Positions 7,367 to 16,170 are shown, counted from the first letter of the stretch. The stretch: DNA of 33,197 nucleotides from Chitinophagales bacterium (GCA_022360175.1 JAKSDI010000141.1:1-33197), one strand, 5' to 3'. Made by a program: numbers and translations. Notes: generated by a model from the letters alone, not told the origin.

Positions 7367-8248
7367 CTATAACTGATCGAGAAAATCCATCGTTTGTTGC
7401 AGGCTTTTCAGGATGGAGACATTAGAAGGAGGCTGAACGTTTTGAACCACGACCTGATAACCGGAGAGTAGTACATGGCAACCAGCGCAATTGGCAGAGA
7501 GGCGGTCTATATATCTTTGTACAGGCTCCTTGGCAAAGGTTTCTGTGATCATGCTAAAAATGTAATCTGGGTTATGAATGTTACAAGCATCTTTAATGTC
7601 TGTAAGAGAAATATCCTGTCCGATATGGACAACTCGATTTTTCCTGGATTTTAGCAGGTAATGCATAAATAACATACTCAACTCCTGCTTTTCGCCTTCT
7701 GGTAAAAAAAGTATAAACTTCGGAGCATCTTTGCTGGTGGAGAGCGGTACTTTATCTATAGCAACAATCAGTTTTTGACGAATTAGGTAAGTCATGAAAT
7801 TTTCCTGTACCGGATTAATTGACCCAGTTAGCCACAATACACTGAGCTTATCAAGAAAAGGATAAATGACTTCAAGCATCGTTCTTTCAAAACCAATTTG
7901 TTCAATATTAGTATTGACGATGCGGTCAAATTTATACTCGTCCATTTCAATCATTGAAATAGTAAGCGCGTCGAGTTGTGTACCATATTCAAAATTTATT
8001 TCAGAGATAGCCGCTATTTTTTCAGTAATTTCTTTTTCACTCATCTGAGCGATTTTCGAAATCTTGATCCCATTTTTATTGAGTAATGCAATGTTGAGGA
8101 TGAACTTCAAGTCCTCATCCAGATAGTAGCGGATGTTAGTCTTGGTACGTTTAGGCTTGATAATAGAGTACCGTTGCTCCCAGGCCCGGAGGGTGTGAGC
8201 TTTAATGCCCGTTAATTTTTCCAAGTCCTTGATCGAGTATACTGCCAC
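7367..8248 (-). CDS. MerR family regulator with cobalamin-binding-like domain
   Basis: A 293-residue DNA-binding regulator. Residues 1-70 form a MerR winged helix (YSIKDLEKLTGIKAHTLRAW). About 85-165 matches the helical B12-cap region and about 175-290 the B12-binding Rossmann fold, as in CarA/CarH/LitR, which repress carotenoid and other genes and are released by light acting on adenosylcobalamin. The motif that should carry the axial His reads GEKQEL, with Gln188 at the His position, and the cap has QEN at 148-150 where CarH has an E-H pair, so canonical B12 photosensing is doubtful. Translation starts at GTG (8248); no better ATG is near. An inverted repeat at 8350-8382 with a TATTTTTG element may be its promoter and operator. 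Confidence 0.88.
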   Translation of the reverse strand: MAVYSIKDLEKLTGIKAHTLRAWEQRYSIIKPKRTKTNIRYYLDEDLKFILNIALLNKNGIKISKIAQMSEKEITEKIAAISEINFEYGTQLDALTISMIEMDEYKFDRIVNTNIEQIGFERTMLEVIYPFLDKLSVLWLTGSINPVQENFMTYLIRQKLIVAIDKVPLSTSKDAPKFILFLPEGEKQELSMLFMHYLLKSRKNRVVHIGQDISLTDIKDACNIHNPDYIFSMITETFAKEPVQRYIDRLSANCAGCHVLLSGYQVVVQNVQPPSNVSILKSLQQTMDFLDQL

Positions 8249-8550
8249 TTTGCGACGCTCTTATTTGGGAGCTGTTATTATCTACCTGCTAGGTCGAAAA
8301 GAATAAAAGCTTGCTTGGTTTTCTATTCTAACAATCAGGAAGTTAACAGTGCCTCCTTTAAAATGTTTACACTGGGGAGGCAAAAATAAAGCTTTCTTTG
8401 ATGTCTTTTAAATATTGTCCTTATCCATATGGCTATTCTCTGTAAGAACATTTGGTTTTATTGGTTTAGACGGCTAAAGGACATGTAATTACAGAACGAA
8501 TACCAATTTTTTGATTAATTTTAAGCGCTCTGAGAACAAAAAAATAAATT
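8249..8550. other. Divergent intergenic region between the MerR and T9SS cargo genes
   Basis: 302 bases separate the MerR gene (minus) from the secreted protein gene (plus). Apart from the inverted repeat and TATTTTTG element at 8350-8388 I see no gene or RNA. No exact TAnnTTTG faces the plus-strand gene. Its start at 8551 follows an A-rich stretch (AAAAAAATAAATT), typical of Bacteroidota translation starts without a Shine-Dalgarno site. Confidence 0.6.
8350..8388 (-). promoter_or_regulatory. Possible promoter/operator of the MerR gene
   Basis: TGCCTCC (8350-8356) and GGAGGCA (8376-8382) are perfect inverted repeats 19 bases apart. On the minus strand the repeat starts within TATTTTTG (8388-8381), which fits the -7 consensus TAnnTTTG, so it would span the transcription start of the MerR gene about 130 bases upstream of its GTG. 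I see no clear -33 TTG. It could instead be a leader hairpin. Confidence 0.4.
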
Positions 8551-11397
8551 ATGATTAGGAGTTTTACCCTGTGGACTTTCTTACTAACCCTGCTAATAAG
8601 CCCTGCTGCTTATGCACAGTTGAGTTGTGAGTATACAATACTCATGGATGATACCTTTGGGGATGGATGGAATTTGGCCACTGTGATCGTTACCGTAGAT
8701 GGTAATGCAAATACTTATACACTTAATACCGGAACCACCGGAGTTGAAACTTTTACAGTGACAGATGGTGATGATATCAGTATAGAATTCACCAGCGGAA
8801 TTTTTGACTACGAAATTACCTACACTATCCTTGATGCGGATGGTGTTGTTTTTTTTGAGGATGGAGCCAATGTAACAGGTCTTGCTCCGTTTATAGGTGT
8901 TGCCTTTGAAGGTACGGCTGGATGTCCTTCCTGCCCGGCGCCTCCGGCATCTTCTGTAGATGTGGAAAATATCCGGGCTTTTACGGCTGATATTAGCTGG
9001 GTTCCTTCTGATCCAATAGGAGAATATGTAATTGAATATGGAGAAAATGGTTTTATGCAAGGTGATGGTGACCTCAAAACAGTAACAGGAGGAGGAACGA
9101 CCTTATTTAACTTGGACGAAAAAACACCCTATCAATTTTATCTTACTACATTTTGTGCCAATGGTGACACCAGTATTACCATCGGCCCTTATGGTTTTGA
9201 AACGCTGTATGCAGTAGATGTAGGAGTGTCTGAAATATTATCTCCGCAAACTGGGTGTGGATTAGGTTTGGATACCCTTTCTCTTGTGATATCCAACTAT
9301 GGAGGGCTACCTCAATCTCTGATCCCATTCAACTACAGTATCAATGGTATTCCTGGTTCTGTAGGGATGCCTCAGGATGGTTTTTATACTGGAGTAGTTG
9401 GAACGGATAGTATGGAAGTCACAGAATTTGATAATCTTTTAGACTTTTCAGAACCAGGCGAATATTTTATTCAGGTATGGACGGAAGTAGAAGGAGATAG
9501 TGTGATTACAAACGATACTACAAGCTTATTAGTTATTAGTATCCCTGTAGTTGAGGAATATCCTTATTTTGATGACCTAGAACCATGGGGAGGCGGATGG
9601 ACCGTAGAAAGTAATGGTTTTAATGCTGCTAGTTGGGAATATGGAATCCCTTCAGGTAGCATTATCAATTCAGCAGCAAGTGGAGAAAACGCATGGGTAA
9701 CGAACTTGAGTGGTAATTATAATGATGAGGAATTTTCTTATCTGATTTCGCCATGCTTTGATTTTTCTTCTTTCAATGAGGATCCGCGTATTGCCTTCAA
9801 TCTAAATATTGATCTAGGTGATTTTACAGATGAGGCATGGTTTGAGTATACTATAGACGAAGGGGAAACCTGGGTTAAAATGCTAGAAGGCTCAAACGCA
9901 GTGAATTGGTATAATAATACAGATGTAAGTTGGATCGGTAATGGAGGTTTTGAAGGATGGAGTTATGTACAAAACATAGCAACAGATTTAGGTGGAGAGT
10001 CCGATGTACGCTTCCGTTTTGTTTTCTCTTCAGACTTTTTTGAAGGAAGAGAAGGCATCGGTTTGGATAATGTATATGTAGGTGAAGTTGCTGATATAGA
10101 TTTTGCTTCAACAGGCCTTTCAAATACTAGTACAGAGGTTTGTGGATCAGTTGATGATGGTGTAGCCCTGACGATTACGAATGTTGGTAATGACCCTCAG
10201 GCTGTATTTGATGTGTCGTACTCTGTAAATGGAGGTCCTGTTATTACTGAAAGTGTTGAACAACCTCTTTTGCCTGGGGCATCTTTTACATATACCTTTA
10301 TGGCAGGCTTTGATTCGTCTATTCCGGGAGTGTACGAAATCCAGGCATGGGTTACCCTTCCAAATGATGGCCTTTTACTAAACGATGCTATTAATTTTGT
10401 TTACCGTACTGCTTTTGAGGCTCCATTTAGAGAAGACTTTGAAGGAGGAGCTATCCCATTCGGATGGAATGTAGATCCTAGTGTGCAGGTAAGCAACGGA
10501 CATAATAATGCTACTCAGGCAATACACGCAAACGTATGGAGCTCTAATCCATCTGTCTTTATGTCTGGTCCGGTTGTTGGTCCTATCGAACTTGGTGATA
10601 CATTGACATTTGATTATCGCTATGTAGATTATTTTGATGGCACTATTGCAACTGTACTAGGGCCTGGTGATTCTCTAATTGTTGAACTTTCAGATGACTG
10701 TGGAGTAACCTACACAGAACTGTTCAATATTACAGCAGATAACCATACGTCATCTACTGGAATGGCCACTATAGAGTTGGCATTGCCTGTTGAGAATAAT
10801 ATGAACCCATACTATAGTGTACGTTTCCGTGGAGTATGGGGTACTGGTGATTATTGGTTGGATATTGACAACATCAACGTACGCCGATGTCCTGAGAGTT
10901 TGCTACTGGATGCTGAAATTGTAGGAGCAAGCAGCCAGAACTCAGCTGATGGTATGGTGACTATCATACCAGGTGCAGGAGAAGGGCCTTACTCGTATAA
11001 GTGGAGTACCGGCGATAATACTAAAGTAGTAAATGACTTAACTCCGGGCACGTACCAGGTTACAGTGACTGATGTTTATGGCTGTGAGGATGTACTGGAT
11101 ATTGTTGTGGATGTGATGAGCAGCATAAATGAGCCTTTGAGTAATATTGAACAATTGACTATTGCTCCGAACCCAACTACGGGCAGAAGCTCATTAAATG
11201 TGCGTTTCCGTCAGCCAATGGATGCTCATATCCAGATATTTAACCCTATTGGGCAGTTGGTATTCTCTCAGGCAGAGCAGCATGTACAGGAACGTACCTA
11301 TGAGCTAGACCTTTCTCAGCAAAATAGTGGTATGTATCTGGTACGCATCATTGCAGAAGGAGAAATCAAAACTGCTAAACTGGTAAAAGTGAGATAA
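8551..11397 (+). CDS. Secreted multidomain protein with type IX secretion sorting domain
   Basis: 948 residues with a Sec signal peptide (about 1-22, AYA|Q). A beta-rich N-terminal domain (25-125) is followed by a fibronectin type III-like domain (about 133-218), CARDB-like and jelly-roll/MAM-like segments (about 222-780, with two blocks of the type PYFDDLEPWGGGW and FREDFEGGAIPFGW), a SprB/PKD-like repeat (about 795-855, YKWSTGDNTKVV then TVTDVYGC), and a C-terminal T9SS type A sorting domain (about 870-948, PNPTTGRS to KLVKVR). It should cross the outer membrane by T9SS and be attached or released at the surface. No catalytic motif is visible, so an adhesin or matrix protein is likelier than an enzyme. 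A strong terminator follows, so it is probably a single-gene unit. Confidence 0.9.
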   Translation: MIRSFTLWTFLLTLLISPAAYAQLSCEYTILMDDTFGDGWNLATVIVTVDGNANTYTLNTGTTGVETFTVTDGDDISIEFTSGIFDYEITYTILDADGVVFFEDGANVTGLAPFIGVAFEGTAGCPSCPAPPASSVDVENIRAFTADISWVPSDPIGEYVIEYGENGFMQGDGDLKTVTGGGTTLFNLDEKTPYQFYLTTFCANGDTSITIGPYGFETLYAVDVGVSEILSPQTGCGLGLDTLSLVISNYGGLPQSLIPFNYSINGIPGSVGMPQDGFYTGVVGTDSMEVTEFDNLLDFSEPGEYFIQVWTEVEGDSVITNDTTSLLVISIPVVEEYPYFDDLEPWGGGWTVESNGFNAASWEYGIPSGSIINSAASGENAWVTNLSGNYNDEEFSYLISPCFDFSSFNEDPRIAFNLNIDLGDFTDEAWFEYTIDEGETWVKMLEGSNAVNWYNNTDVSWIGNGGFEGWSYVQNIATDLGGESDVRFRFVFSSDFFEGREGIGLDNVYVGEVADIDFASTGLSNTSTEVCGSVDDGVALTITNVGNDPQAVFDVSYSVNGGPVITESVEQPLLPGASFTYTFMAGFDSSIPGVYEIQAWVTLPNDGLLLNDAINFVYRTAFEAPFREDFEGGAIPFGWNVDPSVQVSNGHNNATQAIHANVWSSNPSVFMSGPVVGPIELGDTLTFDYRYVDYFDGTIATVLGPGDSLIVELSDDCGVTYTELFNITADNHTSSTGMATIELALPVENNMNPYYSVRFRGVWGTGDYWLDIDNINVRRCPESLLLDAEIVGASSQNSADGMVTIIPGAGEGPYSYKWSTGDNTKVVNDLTPGTYQVTVTDVYGCEDVLDIVVDVMSSINEPLSNIEQLTIAPNPTTGRSSLNVRFRQPMDAHIQIFNPIGQLVFSQAEQHVQERTYELDLSQQNSGMYLVRIIAEGEIKTAKLVKVR

Positions 11398-11447
11398 TAA
11401 TATCTTCAAACCTTGATGAAGCATCATCGTTTGATCATTATTGAAAT

Positions 11448-11489
11448 AAAAAAAGCTGCTAAAGCATTTTGCTTTGGCAGCTTTTTTTT
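11448..11489 (+). terminator. Strong intrinsic terminator after the T9SS cargo gene
   Basis: An 11-bp stem GCTGCTAAAGC/GCTTTGGCAGC (11455-11465 and 11471-11481, one G-T pair) has a 5-base loop, with an A-run before it and eight T after it. The flanking A and T runs can extend the stem and allow termination in both directions. It separates the cargo gene from bamA. Confidence 0.9.
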
Positions 11490-11565
11490 ATACCCCAACC
11501 AACTACACTTGCCTCTAGAGGCTCTCTATAATATCAACCGGAAAGATTTTCCATAATTTTTAGTT

Positions 11566-14022
11566 ATGCATGTAGTACGTATAATGCTTATGCTGGCCGG
11601 CATAAGCCTGGCTTTTTTATTGCCTGCACAAAATGGTCAAACTTATGAATTGGGAGGTATCACCGTCAAGGGAACCGTTGCCAGTGATGAACTGGGAATT
11701 ATAGCATTGACCGGCCTAAGAGTAGGAGACAAAGTAGAAATTCCTGGCAGCCGTATCTCTTCCGCTATTAAAGCTCTATGGAAACAGGGAATTTATGAAG
11801 ATGTACAAATATCACTGGCTCGTACGGTAGGAGAAGTGGCTTTTTTGGAAGTAGAAGTACAAGAGGCTGTTCGCTTAAATAAATGGAGCATTAAAGGAGA
11901 AAAGAGGCAGGTCCGCGAAAAGATAGAAAGCTTATTAAAACCTCACCTTGTTAAAGGGAAAAGCTGGACGCCAGATATTAAGAACAAGATTCGTCAAATC
12001 ATTTACGGCTATTTTCAGGAAGATGGTTATGCTTATGCAAATGTAGAATTCTCCGAAAACTACCATTCAAAGAATCACAAACTTGATTTGGAAATCAAGA
12101 TTGATAGAGGAGCAAGACAACGAATTCATGAGATACAGTTTGTTGGTAATAAGCGTGTTAATAATAAGCGTTTACGCAAACAAATGGAGCTTAAAGCAGG
12201 GCTAATTAAAAAATCTAAATTTGTTGCCTCTGCATTGGAACAAGATAAAGAGATGCTACTCCATTATTATCAAACTGAAGGGTTTAAAGATGCAGCTATT
12301 CTGGGTGATAGTATTTGGAAAGATGAGAAAGATCGCTTGCACTTGCTTGTCAATATTCATGAAGGAGCACCTTACACAATAGGTACGATCAATTGGATAG
12401 GTAATAGCATATATTCTACAGAATTGCTACAGAAGATGTTGGGCATGGAAAAAGGAGATGCCTACAACCGGCCTTTATTGGAAGAGCGCCTTTTATTTAG
12501 CGAAAGCGGGACGGATATTAGCTCTATGTATATGGATAGAGGGTACCTCTTCTTCCAGATAGAACCAATTGAAAAAGGAATAGAGGGTGAAGTTATTGAT
12601 TTGGAAATTCGTATTTCAGAAGGCCCATTAGCTAGTATTGGAGAGGTGAAAATAAAGGGCAATACCCGAACAAATGAGCATGTGATTCGCCGAGAACTGG
12701 AAACTCAACCGGGGCAGGTTTTCAACCGCTCTGCTATTATTCGTTCGCAAAGGAGGTTGATGGCTATGGGGTATTTCAATCCGGAATCATTGGGCGTTTC
12801 TACAGAAGTGAATCCGGAAAAAGGAACAGTAGATATTACCTATGAAGTGGAAGAGACGCGAAACGAAAAACTAGAGCTTTCTGCCGGGTGGAATCCTGCT
12901 ACCGAACAAATAGTTGGTACAATCGGGCTTAATTTGAATAACTTTTCAGTTAAAAATCTCTTGAGTGGTAAAAATTGGAGTCCACTACCTTCAGGAGATG
13001 GACAGACTCTATCTATGCGCCTGCAATCAACAGGGCGTGAGTATCAGGCAGCTAATTTCACATTCTCCGAACCTTGGCTAGGTGGCAAACGCCCCAATTT
13101 GTTTACTGTAGCAGGCTTCTATCAGCGTTATACCAATGGCGCTACTGTGGGTAGTGAAGATTTTACCAGCCTAAGTGTAGGAGGTGGTAGTATACAATTG
13201 GGAACACGTTTCCGCATTCTTGGGCGCCCTGTTGCTTTTTCTACTAAGTTGAATGCAGAGCATATCTATTTAAATAACTATAGAGATATTTTGCTAGATG
13301 ATGGTAGCACACTTAGCAGTGGTCGATTCAATAACATATATATACAGCCGAAATTAGTTTATGCGACTCTGGGCGATCCATTTTTCCCCAGAAGAGGTAT
13401 TAAAGCAATGCTTTCGGCTCAATTTACTCCTCCTTTTACTACTTTAGGCGTTCAGGATGAATCAAATTCTTACCGCTGGCTGGAATATCATAAATGGCGT
13501 TTCGAATTAGAAGGTTATGTACCAATTGCCAAAAAACTAGTACTAAAAGGTGGCTGGAAAATGGGATGGTTATCTGCTTATAATGCGGCGGATGGTACTC
13601 CTCCATTTGAACGTTTTGAGCTGGGAGGAAACGGAATGAATTCTGAGCAAGCTGGTTTTGTCGGTAATGATGTTTTTGCAATGAGAGGATATAATTTGAG
13701 CGATTTTGATGCAAATGCACGCGGAGGCGGTTCTGCTTTTGCAAAAGCAACTGTTGAATTGCGGTATGAGTTGGTAAGCTCCCAATCCTTAAGAGCATAT
13801 GTGCTAGGATTTGCAGAAGCAGGAAACCTATGGAATAGTGGAAGCGAAATTAATCCTTTTGATATGAAACCAGCAGTGGGAGCAGGCCTGAGATTGCAAC
13901 TGCCTATGTTTGGTACTTTAGGATTTGATTACGGATTAGGATTTCAAAAACCAGAGCTGTCTGGTTCGCATTGGAGTAAATACGGAACTTTTAATATCAT
14001 ACTAGGATTGGAACCTGAGTAA
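11566..14022 (+). CDS. bamA: Outer membrane protein assembly factor BamA (Omp85)
   Basis: 818 residues with an N-terminal signal peptide (about 1-21). Five POTRA domains cover about 27-435, opening with YELGGITVKG and closing with the GTVDITYEVEE segment, followed by a 16-strand Omp85 barrel (about 440-818) containing the lid-loop motif MRGY and the segment SPLPSGDGQTLS typical of Bacteroidota BamA. It inserts beta-barrel proteins into the outer membrane. The C terminus ends GLEPE rather than in an aromatic residue. As I recall, Bacteroidota bamA often sits between uppS and ompH/skp genes; here it stands alone between a T9SS cargo gene and a convergent small gene, so it may be a second copy or a relocated main copy. 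POTRA and barrel similarity favour BamA over TamA/TamL. Confidence 0.92.
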   Translation: MHVVRIMLMLAGISLAFLLPAQNGQTYELGGITVKGTVASDELGIIALTGLRVGDKVEIPGSRISSAIKALWKQGIYEDVQISLARTVGEVAFLEVEVQEAVRLNKWSIKGEKRQVREKIESLLKPHLVKGKSWTPDIKNKIRQIIYGYFQEDGYAYANVEFSENYHSKNHKLDLEIKIDRGARQRIHEIQFVGNKRVNNKRLRKQMELKAGLIKKSKFVASALEQDKEMLLHYYQTEGFKDAAILGDSIWKDEKDRLHLLVNIHEGAPYTIGTINWIGNSIYSTELLQKMLGMEKGDAYNRPLLEERLLFSESGTDISSMYMDRGYLFFQIEPIEKGIEGEVIDLEIRISEGPLASIGEVKIKGNTRTNEHVIRRELETQPGQVFNRSAIIRSQRRLMAMGYFNPESLGVSTEVNPEKGTVDITYEVEETRNEKLELSAGWNPATEQIVGTIGLNLNNFSVKNLLSGKNWSPLPSGDGQTLSMRLQSTGREYQAANFTFSEPWLGGKRPNLFTVAGFYQRYTNGATVGSEDFTSLSVGGGSIQLGTRFRILGRPVAFSTKLNAEHIYLNNYRDILLDDGSTLSSGRFNNIYIQPKLVYATLGDPFFPRRGIKAMLSAQFTPPFTTLGVQDESNSYRWLEYHKWRFELEGYVPIAKKLVLKGGWKMGWLSAYNAADGTPPFERFELGGNGMNSEQAGFVGNDVFAMRGYNLSDFDANARGGGSAFAKATVELRYELVSSQSLRAYVLGFAEAGNLWNSGSEINPFDMKPAVGAGLRLQLPMFGTLGFDYGLGFQKPELSGSHWSKYGTFNIILGLEPE

Positions 14023-14055
14023 TTGTAATTGCTTCTTTTAACCAAGTATTTTAGC

Positions 14056-14087
14056 AACAGGTATTTCTTTCAGGAATACCTGTTTTT
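14056..14087 (+). terminator. Intrinsic terminator after bamA
   Basis: AACAGGTATT (14056-14065) pairs perfectly with AATACCTGTT (14075-14084) around a 9-base loop, followed by a T-run to 14087. It lies 33 bases after the bamA stop and just beyond the stop of the convergent small gene at 14099. Confidence 0.85.
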
Positions 14088-14098
14088 GCTGAAGCAGA

Positions 14099-14263
14099 TC
14101 AATAAAAATAAGTTTCTATCCACGCCCAATATTCTCGGCGGTGCATAAACAGGTATACTGCGATGCCTAGTATAAGGAAAATAATGAAAACGCGGGTTTT
14201 GCGAACGGTGCCCTCGAACTTCTCTCGTCGGCTGGTGTATTTTTTGCGACTTTTATATCCCAT
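14099..14263 (-). CDS. Small single-pass membrane protein (54 aa)
   Basis: A 54-residue ORF from ATG 14263 to TGA. The first 23 residues are very basic (MGYKSRKKYTSRREK), then one hydrophobic segment spans about 25-40 (FIIFLILGIAVYLFM), then a Trp/Tyr-rich tail (EYWAWIETYFY). This predicts a type II single-pass protein with a basic cytoplasmic face. I do not recognise a named family. It lies 68 bases downstream of rsgA on the same strand and the terminator follows its end, so it could be the last gene of that unit. The membrane-protein composition, the clean ATG and the fit between two genes support it. Confidence 0.6.
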   Translation of the reverse strand: MGYKSRKKYTSRREKFEGTVRKTRVFIIFLILGIAVYLFMHRREYWAWIETYFY

Positions 14264-14331
14264 GATGTGTTTACAAGGTAATGATTGTTAGAGGCGAAGC
14301 TAATCTCTACAGCCTCTTAATACTCGCAAAA

Positions 14332-15288
14332 TTAATATTCTTTATGTCGCTCCCAGTAATTTTGCCCTTCAATTTCTTCTAAAAGTGTTAGGTAGTTGAT
14401 ATAGCGTAGCTCGCTAAGCGTTTCTTCTTCTATAGCTGCCTTTACAGCACATCCTGGCTCATTACGGTGTAGGCAATTACCTCCAAATTTGCAGTTTTCA
14501 GAATATTGGAAGAATTCTCTGAAATTATGTGCCACATCCATTGGCTCAAAATGATTGAAAGACAGGGTTTTGATACCAGGAGTATCAATAATCGCACTAC
14601 CGTCTTGCAGGAAGTGCATTTCAGCAAAAGTGGTAGTATGTTGTCCCTTACCAGAGTAATCACTTAACTCTCCCGTCCTTATTTCTAGCTCTTTGTCTAT
14701 ACTATTGATCAAAGTTGATTTGCCAACACCCGATTGGCCACTAATGAGCGTGCACTTATCTTTGAGCAGTGCTTTTAGTTCATCTATACCAAAACCTTTG
14801 GTAGCTGAAGTAAGTAGTACTTCATAGCCTATATTATTATAAATGTCCTTTAATAATATAAAAGCATCGAGGTCTTCGTCCTGATATAAATCAGCCTTGT
14901 TGAAGACAATGACAGTTGGGATTTCATAAGGCTCCGTCATTAGCAGGAAGCGATCAATAAAGCCCTGTTTAAGCATGGGGTGTACAACCGTTACTATCAA
15001 AATAGCCTGGTCTACATTACTAGCTAATAGATGAAGGTTATGTTTTTTTCTTGGTGATTGTCGGACTACATAATTTTTGCGAGGCAATATTTCTTTGATG
15101 GTACCGATAGGTTCTTGTTCGCTACCTTCTATTTCTATTGCTACTTCATCTCCTACTGCCACAGGGTTTGTTAAACGCATACCATCCAGCCTGAATTTGC
15201 CGGTAATTCTGCATTTTATGATTTCTCCTTCTTCTGATTTTACTTGATACCAGCTTCCGGTAGATTTTGTAATGACTCCTTTTTTCAA
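14332..15288 (-). CDS. rsgA: Ribosome small subunit-dependent GTPase A
   Basis: A 318-residue circularly permuted GTPase that checks late 30S ribosome maturation. It has an N-terminal OB fold (about 1-75), then the permuted G motifs: G4 (FNKAD, about 130), G5-like (LLTSATKG), G1 P-loop (GQSGVGKST, about 187) and G3 (DTPG), then a C-terminal zinc site (CKFGGNC, H, EPGC). The length is normal for the family. The start codon appears to be TTG at 15288: the protein opening MKKGVITKSTG fits the family and no in-frame ATG lies just upstream. It is 60 bases downstream of the GGGP synthase-like gene and probably cotranscribed. Confidence 0.95.
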   Translation of the reverse strand: MKKGVITKSTGSWYQVKSEEGEIIKCRITGKFRLDGMRLTNPVAVGDEVAIEIEGSEQEPIGTIKEILPRKNYVVRQSPRKKHNLHLLASNVDQAILIVTVVHPMLKQGFIDRFLLMTEPYEIPTVIVFNKADLYQDEDLDAFILLKDIYNNIGYEVLLTSATKGFGIDELKALLKDKCTLISGQSGVGKSTLINSIDKELEIRTGELSDYSGKGQHTTTFAEMHFLQDGSAIIDTPGIKTLSFNHFEPMDVAHNFREFFQYSENCKFGGNCLHRNEPGCAVKAAIEEETLSELRYINYLTLLEEIEGQNYWERHKEY

Positions 15289-15348
15289 ATTGATCTCTTT
15301 TTCAGAAGGTAACTTATTAATAGGAGAGAAGGTTCCGTTGGTGAGGAA

Positions 15349-16110
15349 TTATCGAGACTGTGCACCAGAGTGAACGGCTTCAACCAGCTCTCTCAATAGG
15401 CGTCGATCTTTTTCGATTGCATTTCCTACTACTACTACATCGGCACCAGCACTGGCAGTAAGAAAGGCTCGTTCTGATGTACGAATACCACCTCCTACGA
15501 TGATAGGCACCTTGATGTCTTCACTCACTCGCCGAATCATACTTTCACTAACAGGATTGCGAGCACCGCTTCCAGCATCCATATATATAGTCTTAAATCC
15601 TAGCATTTCTCCAGCCAGGGCTGTCGCCAGTGCAATATCTGGTTTGTCGGATGGAATAGGATTCGTATTGCTCATATAGGTAGCAGTGGTAGGAGCCCCA
15701 CCATCTATCAACATATAACCAGTACTGATAACCTCCAATTGGCTTTGATGAAGATAAGGTGCACTGATCACCTGCTGACCAATTAATAATTCCGGATTTC
15801 TGCCAGAAATCAATGAAAGGAATAAAATAGCATCCGCAGAGTTATTAATTTGTAAAGGACTGCCAGGAAATAATACTACTGGTAGATGAGTATTCGCTTT
15901 TAATTCCAGAATACAATTTGACAATTGATCATGCATTAAAAGGCTCCCTCCTACAAAAATAAGGTCAACCCCAGCTTCTTCACTCAATTTCATCAATGAA
16001 CTAATGTTCTGAAGCCTAACTTCATCAGGGTCTATAAGCAAAGCAAAGCACTTTTTACCTTGCTCTTTAGCATCTGCGATTGAGCGGTATATTGTTCCTG
16101 GGCTAGCCAT
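15349..16110 (-). CDS. Geranylgeranylglyceryl phosphate synthase-like protein
   Basis: A 253-residue TIM barrel of the GGGPS/PcrB family. Archaeal members join glycerol-1-phosphate to geranylgeranyl diphosphate, the first ether bond of archaeal lipids; related enzymes occur in Bacteroidota, some with demonstrated GGGPS activity. Visible features: the LIDPDE start of the barrel, FVGGSLL, VVLFPGSP, the GYMLIDGGAPT segment, IYMDAGSGA, and the phosphate-binding IIVGGGIRT and ADVVVVGNAIE ends. The ATG at 16110 has a TATCTTTG element 24 bases upstream. Whether it uses glycerol-1-phosphate, and its prenyl chain length, cannot be read from the sequence. No glycerol-1-phosphate dehydrogenase or second prenyltransferase is in the window. 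Confidence 0.9.
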   Translation of the reverse strand: MASPGTIYRSIADAKEQGKKCFALLIDPDEVRLQNISSLMKLSEEAGVDLIFVGGSLLMHDQLSNCILELKANTHLPVVLFPGSPLQINNSADAILFLSLISGRNPELLIGQQVISAPYLHQSQLEVISTGYMLIDGGAPTTATYMSNTNPIPSDKPDIALATALAGEMLGFKTIYMDAGSGARNPVSESMIRRVSEDIKVPIIVGGGIRTSERAFLTASAGADVVVVGNAIEKDRRLLRELVEAVHSGAQSR

Positions 16111-16133
16111 CCCGGTCTTTTTTTTTTGAGCAC

Positions 16134-16141
16134 CAAAGATA
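16134..16141 (-). promoter_or_regulatory. Possible -7 element for the GGGPS-rsgA unit (TATCTTTG)
   Basis: The minus strand reads TATCTTTG between the last DUF3857 gene and the GGGPS-like ATG, 24 bases upstream of it. This matches TAnnTTTG, but I see no TTG at the -33 distance. It could give the GGGPS and rsgA genes their own transcript. Confidence 0.3.
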
Positions 16142-16170
16142 GCGATATTATTTTTACTCTTGATTTATAA

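Noticed and set aside
8249-8550. Riboswitch (cobalamin-type) upstream of the MerR gene
   Set aside because: I could not find the conserved cobalamin riboswitch core; the inverted repeat is a simpler operator or hairpin.
8593-9077. Minus-strand ORFs inside the T9SS cargo gene
   Set aside because: Translations look like shadows (Ile/Ser/Arg-rich with no domain), and the plus-strand frame is a clear secreted protein.
13439-13798. Minus-strand 119-residue ORF inside the bamA barrel
   Set aside because: It lacks any motif and overlaps a fully consistent Omp85 frame.
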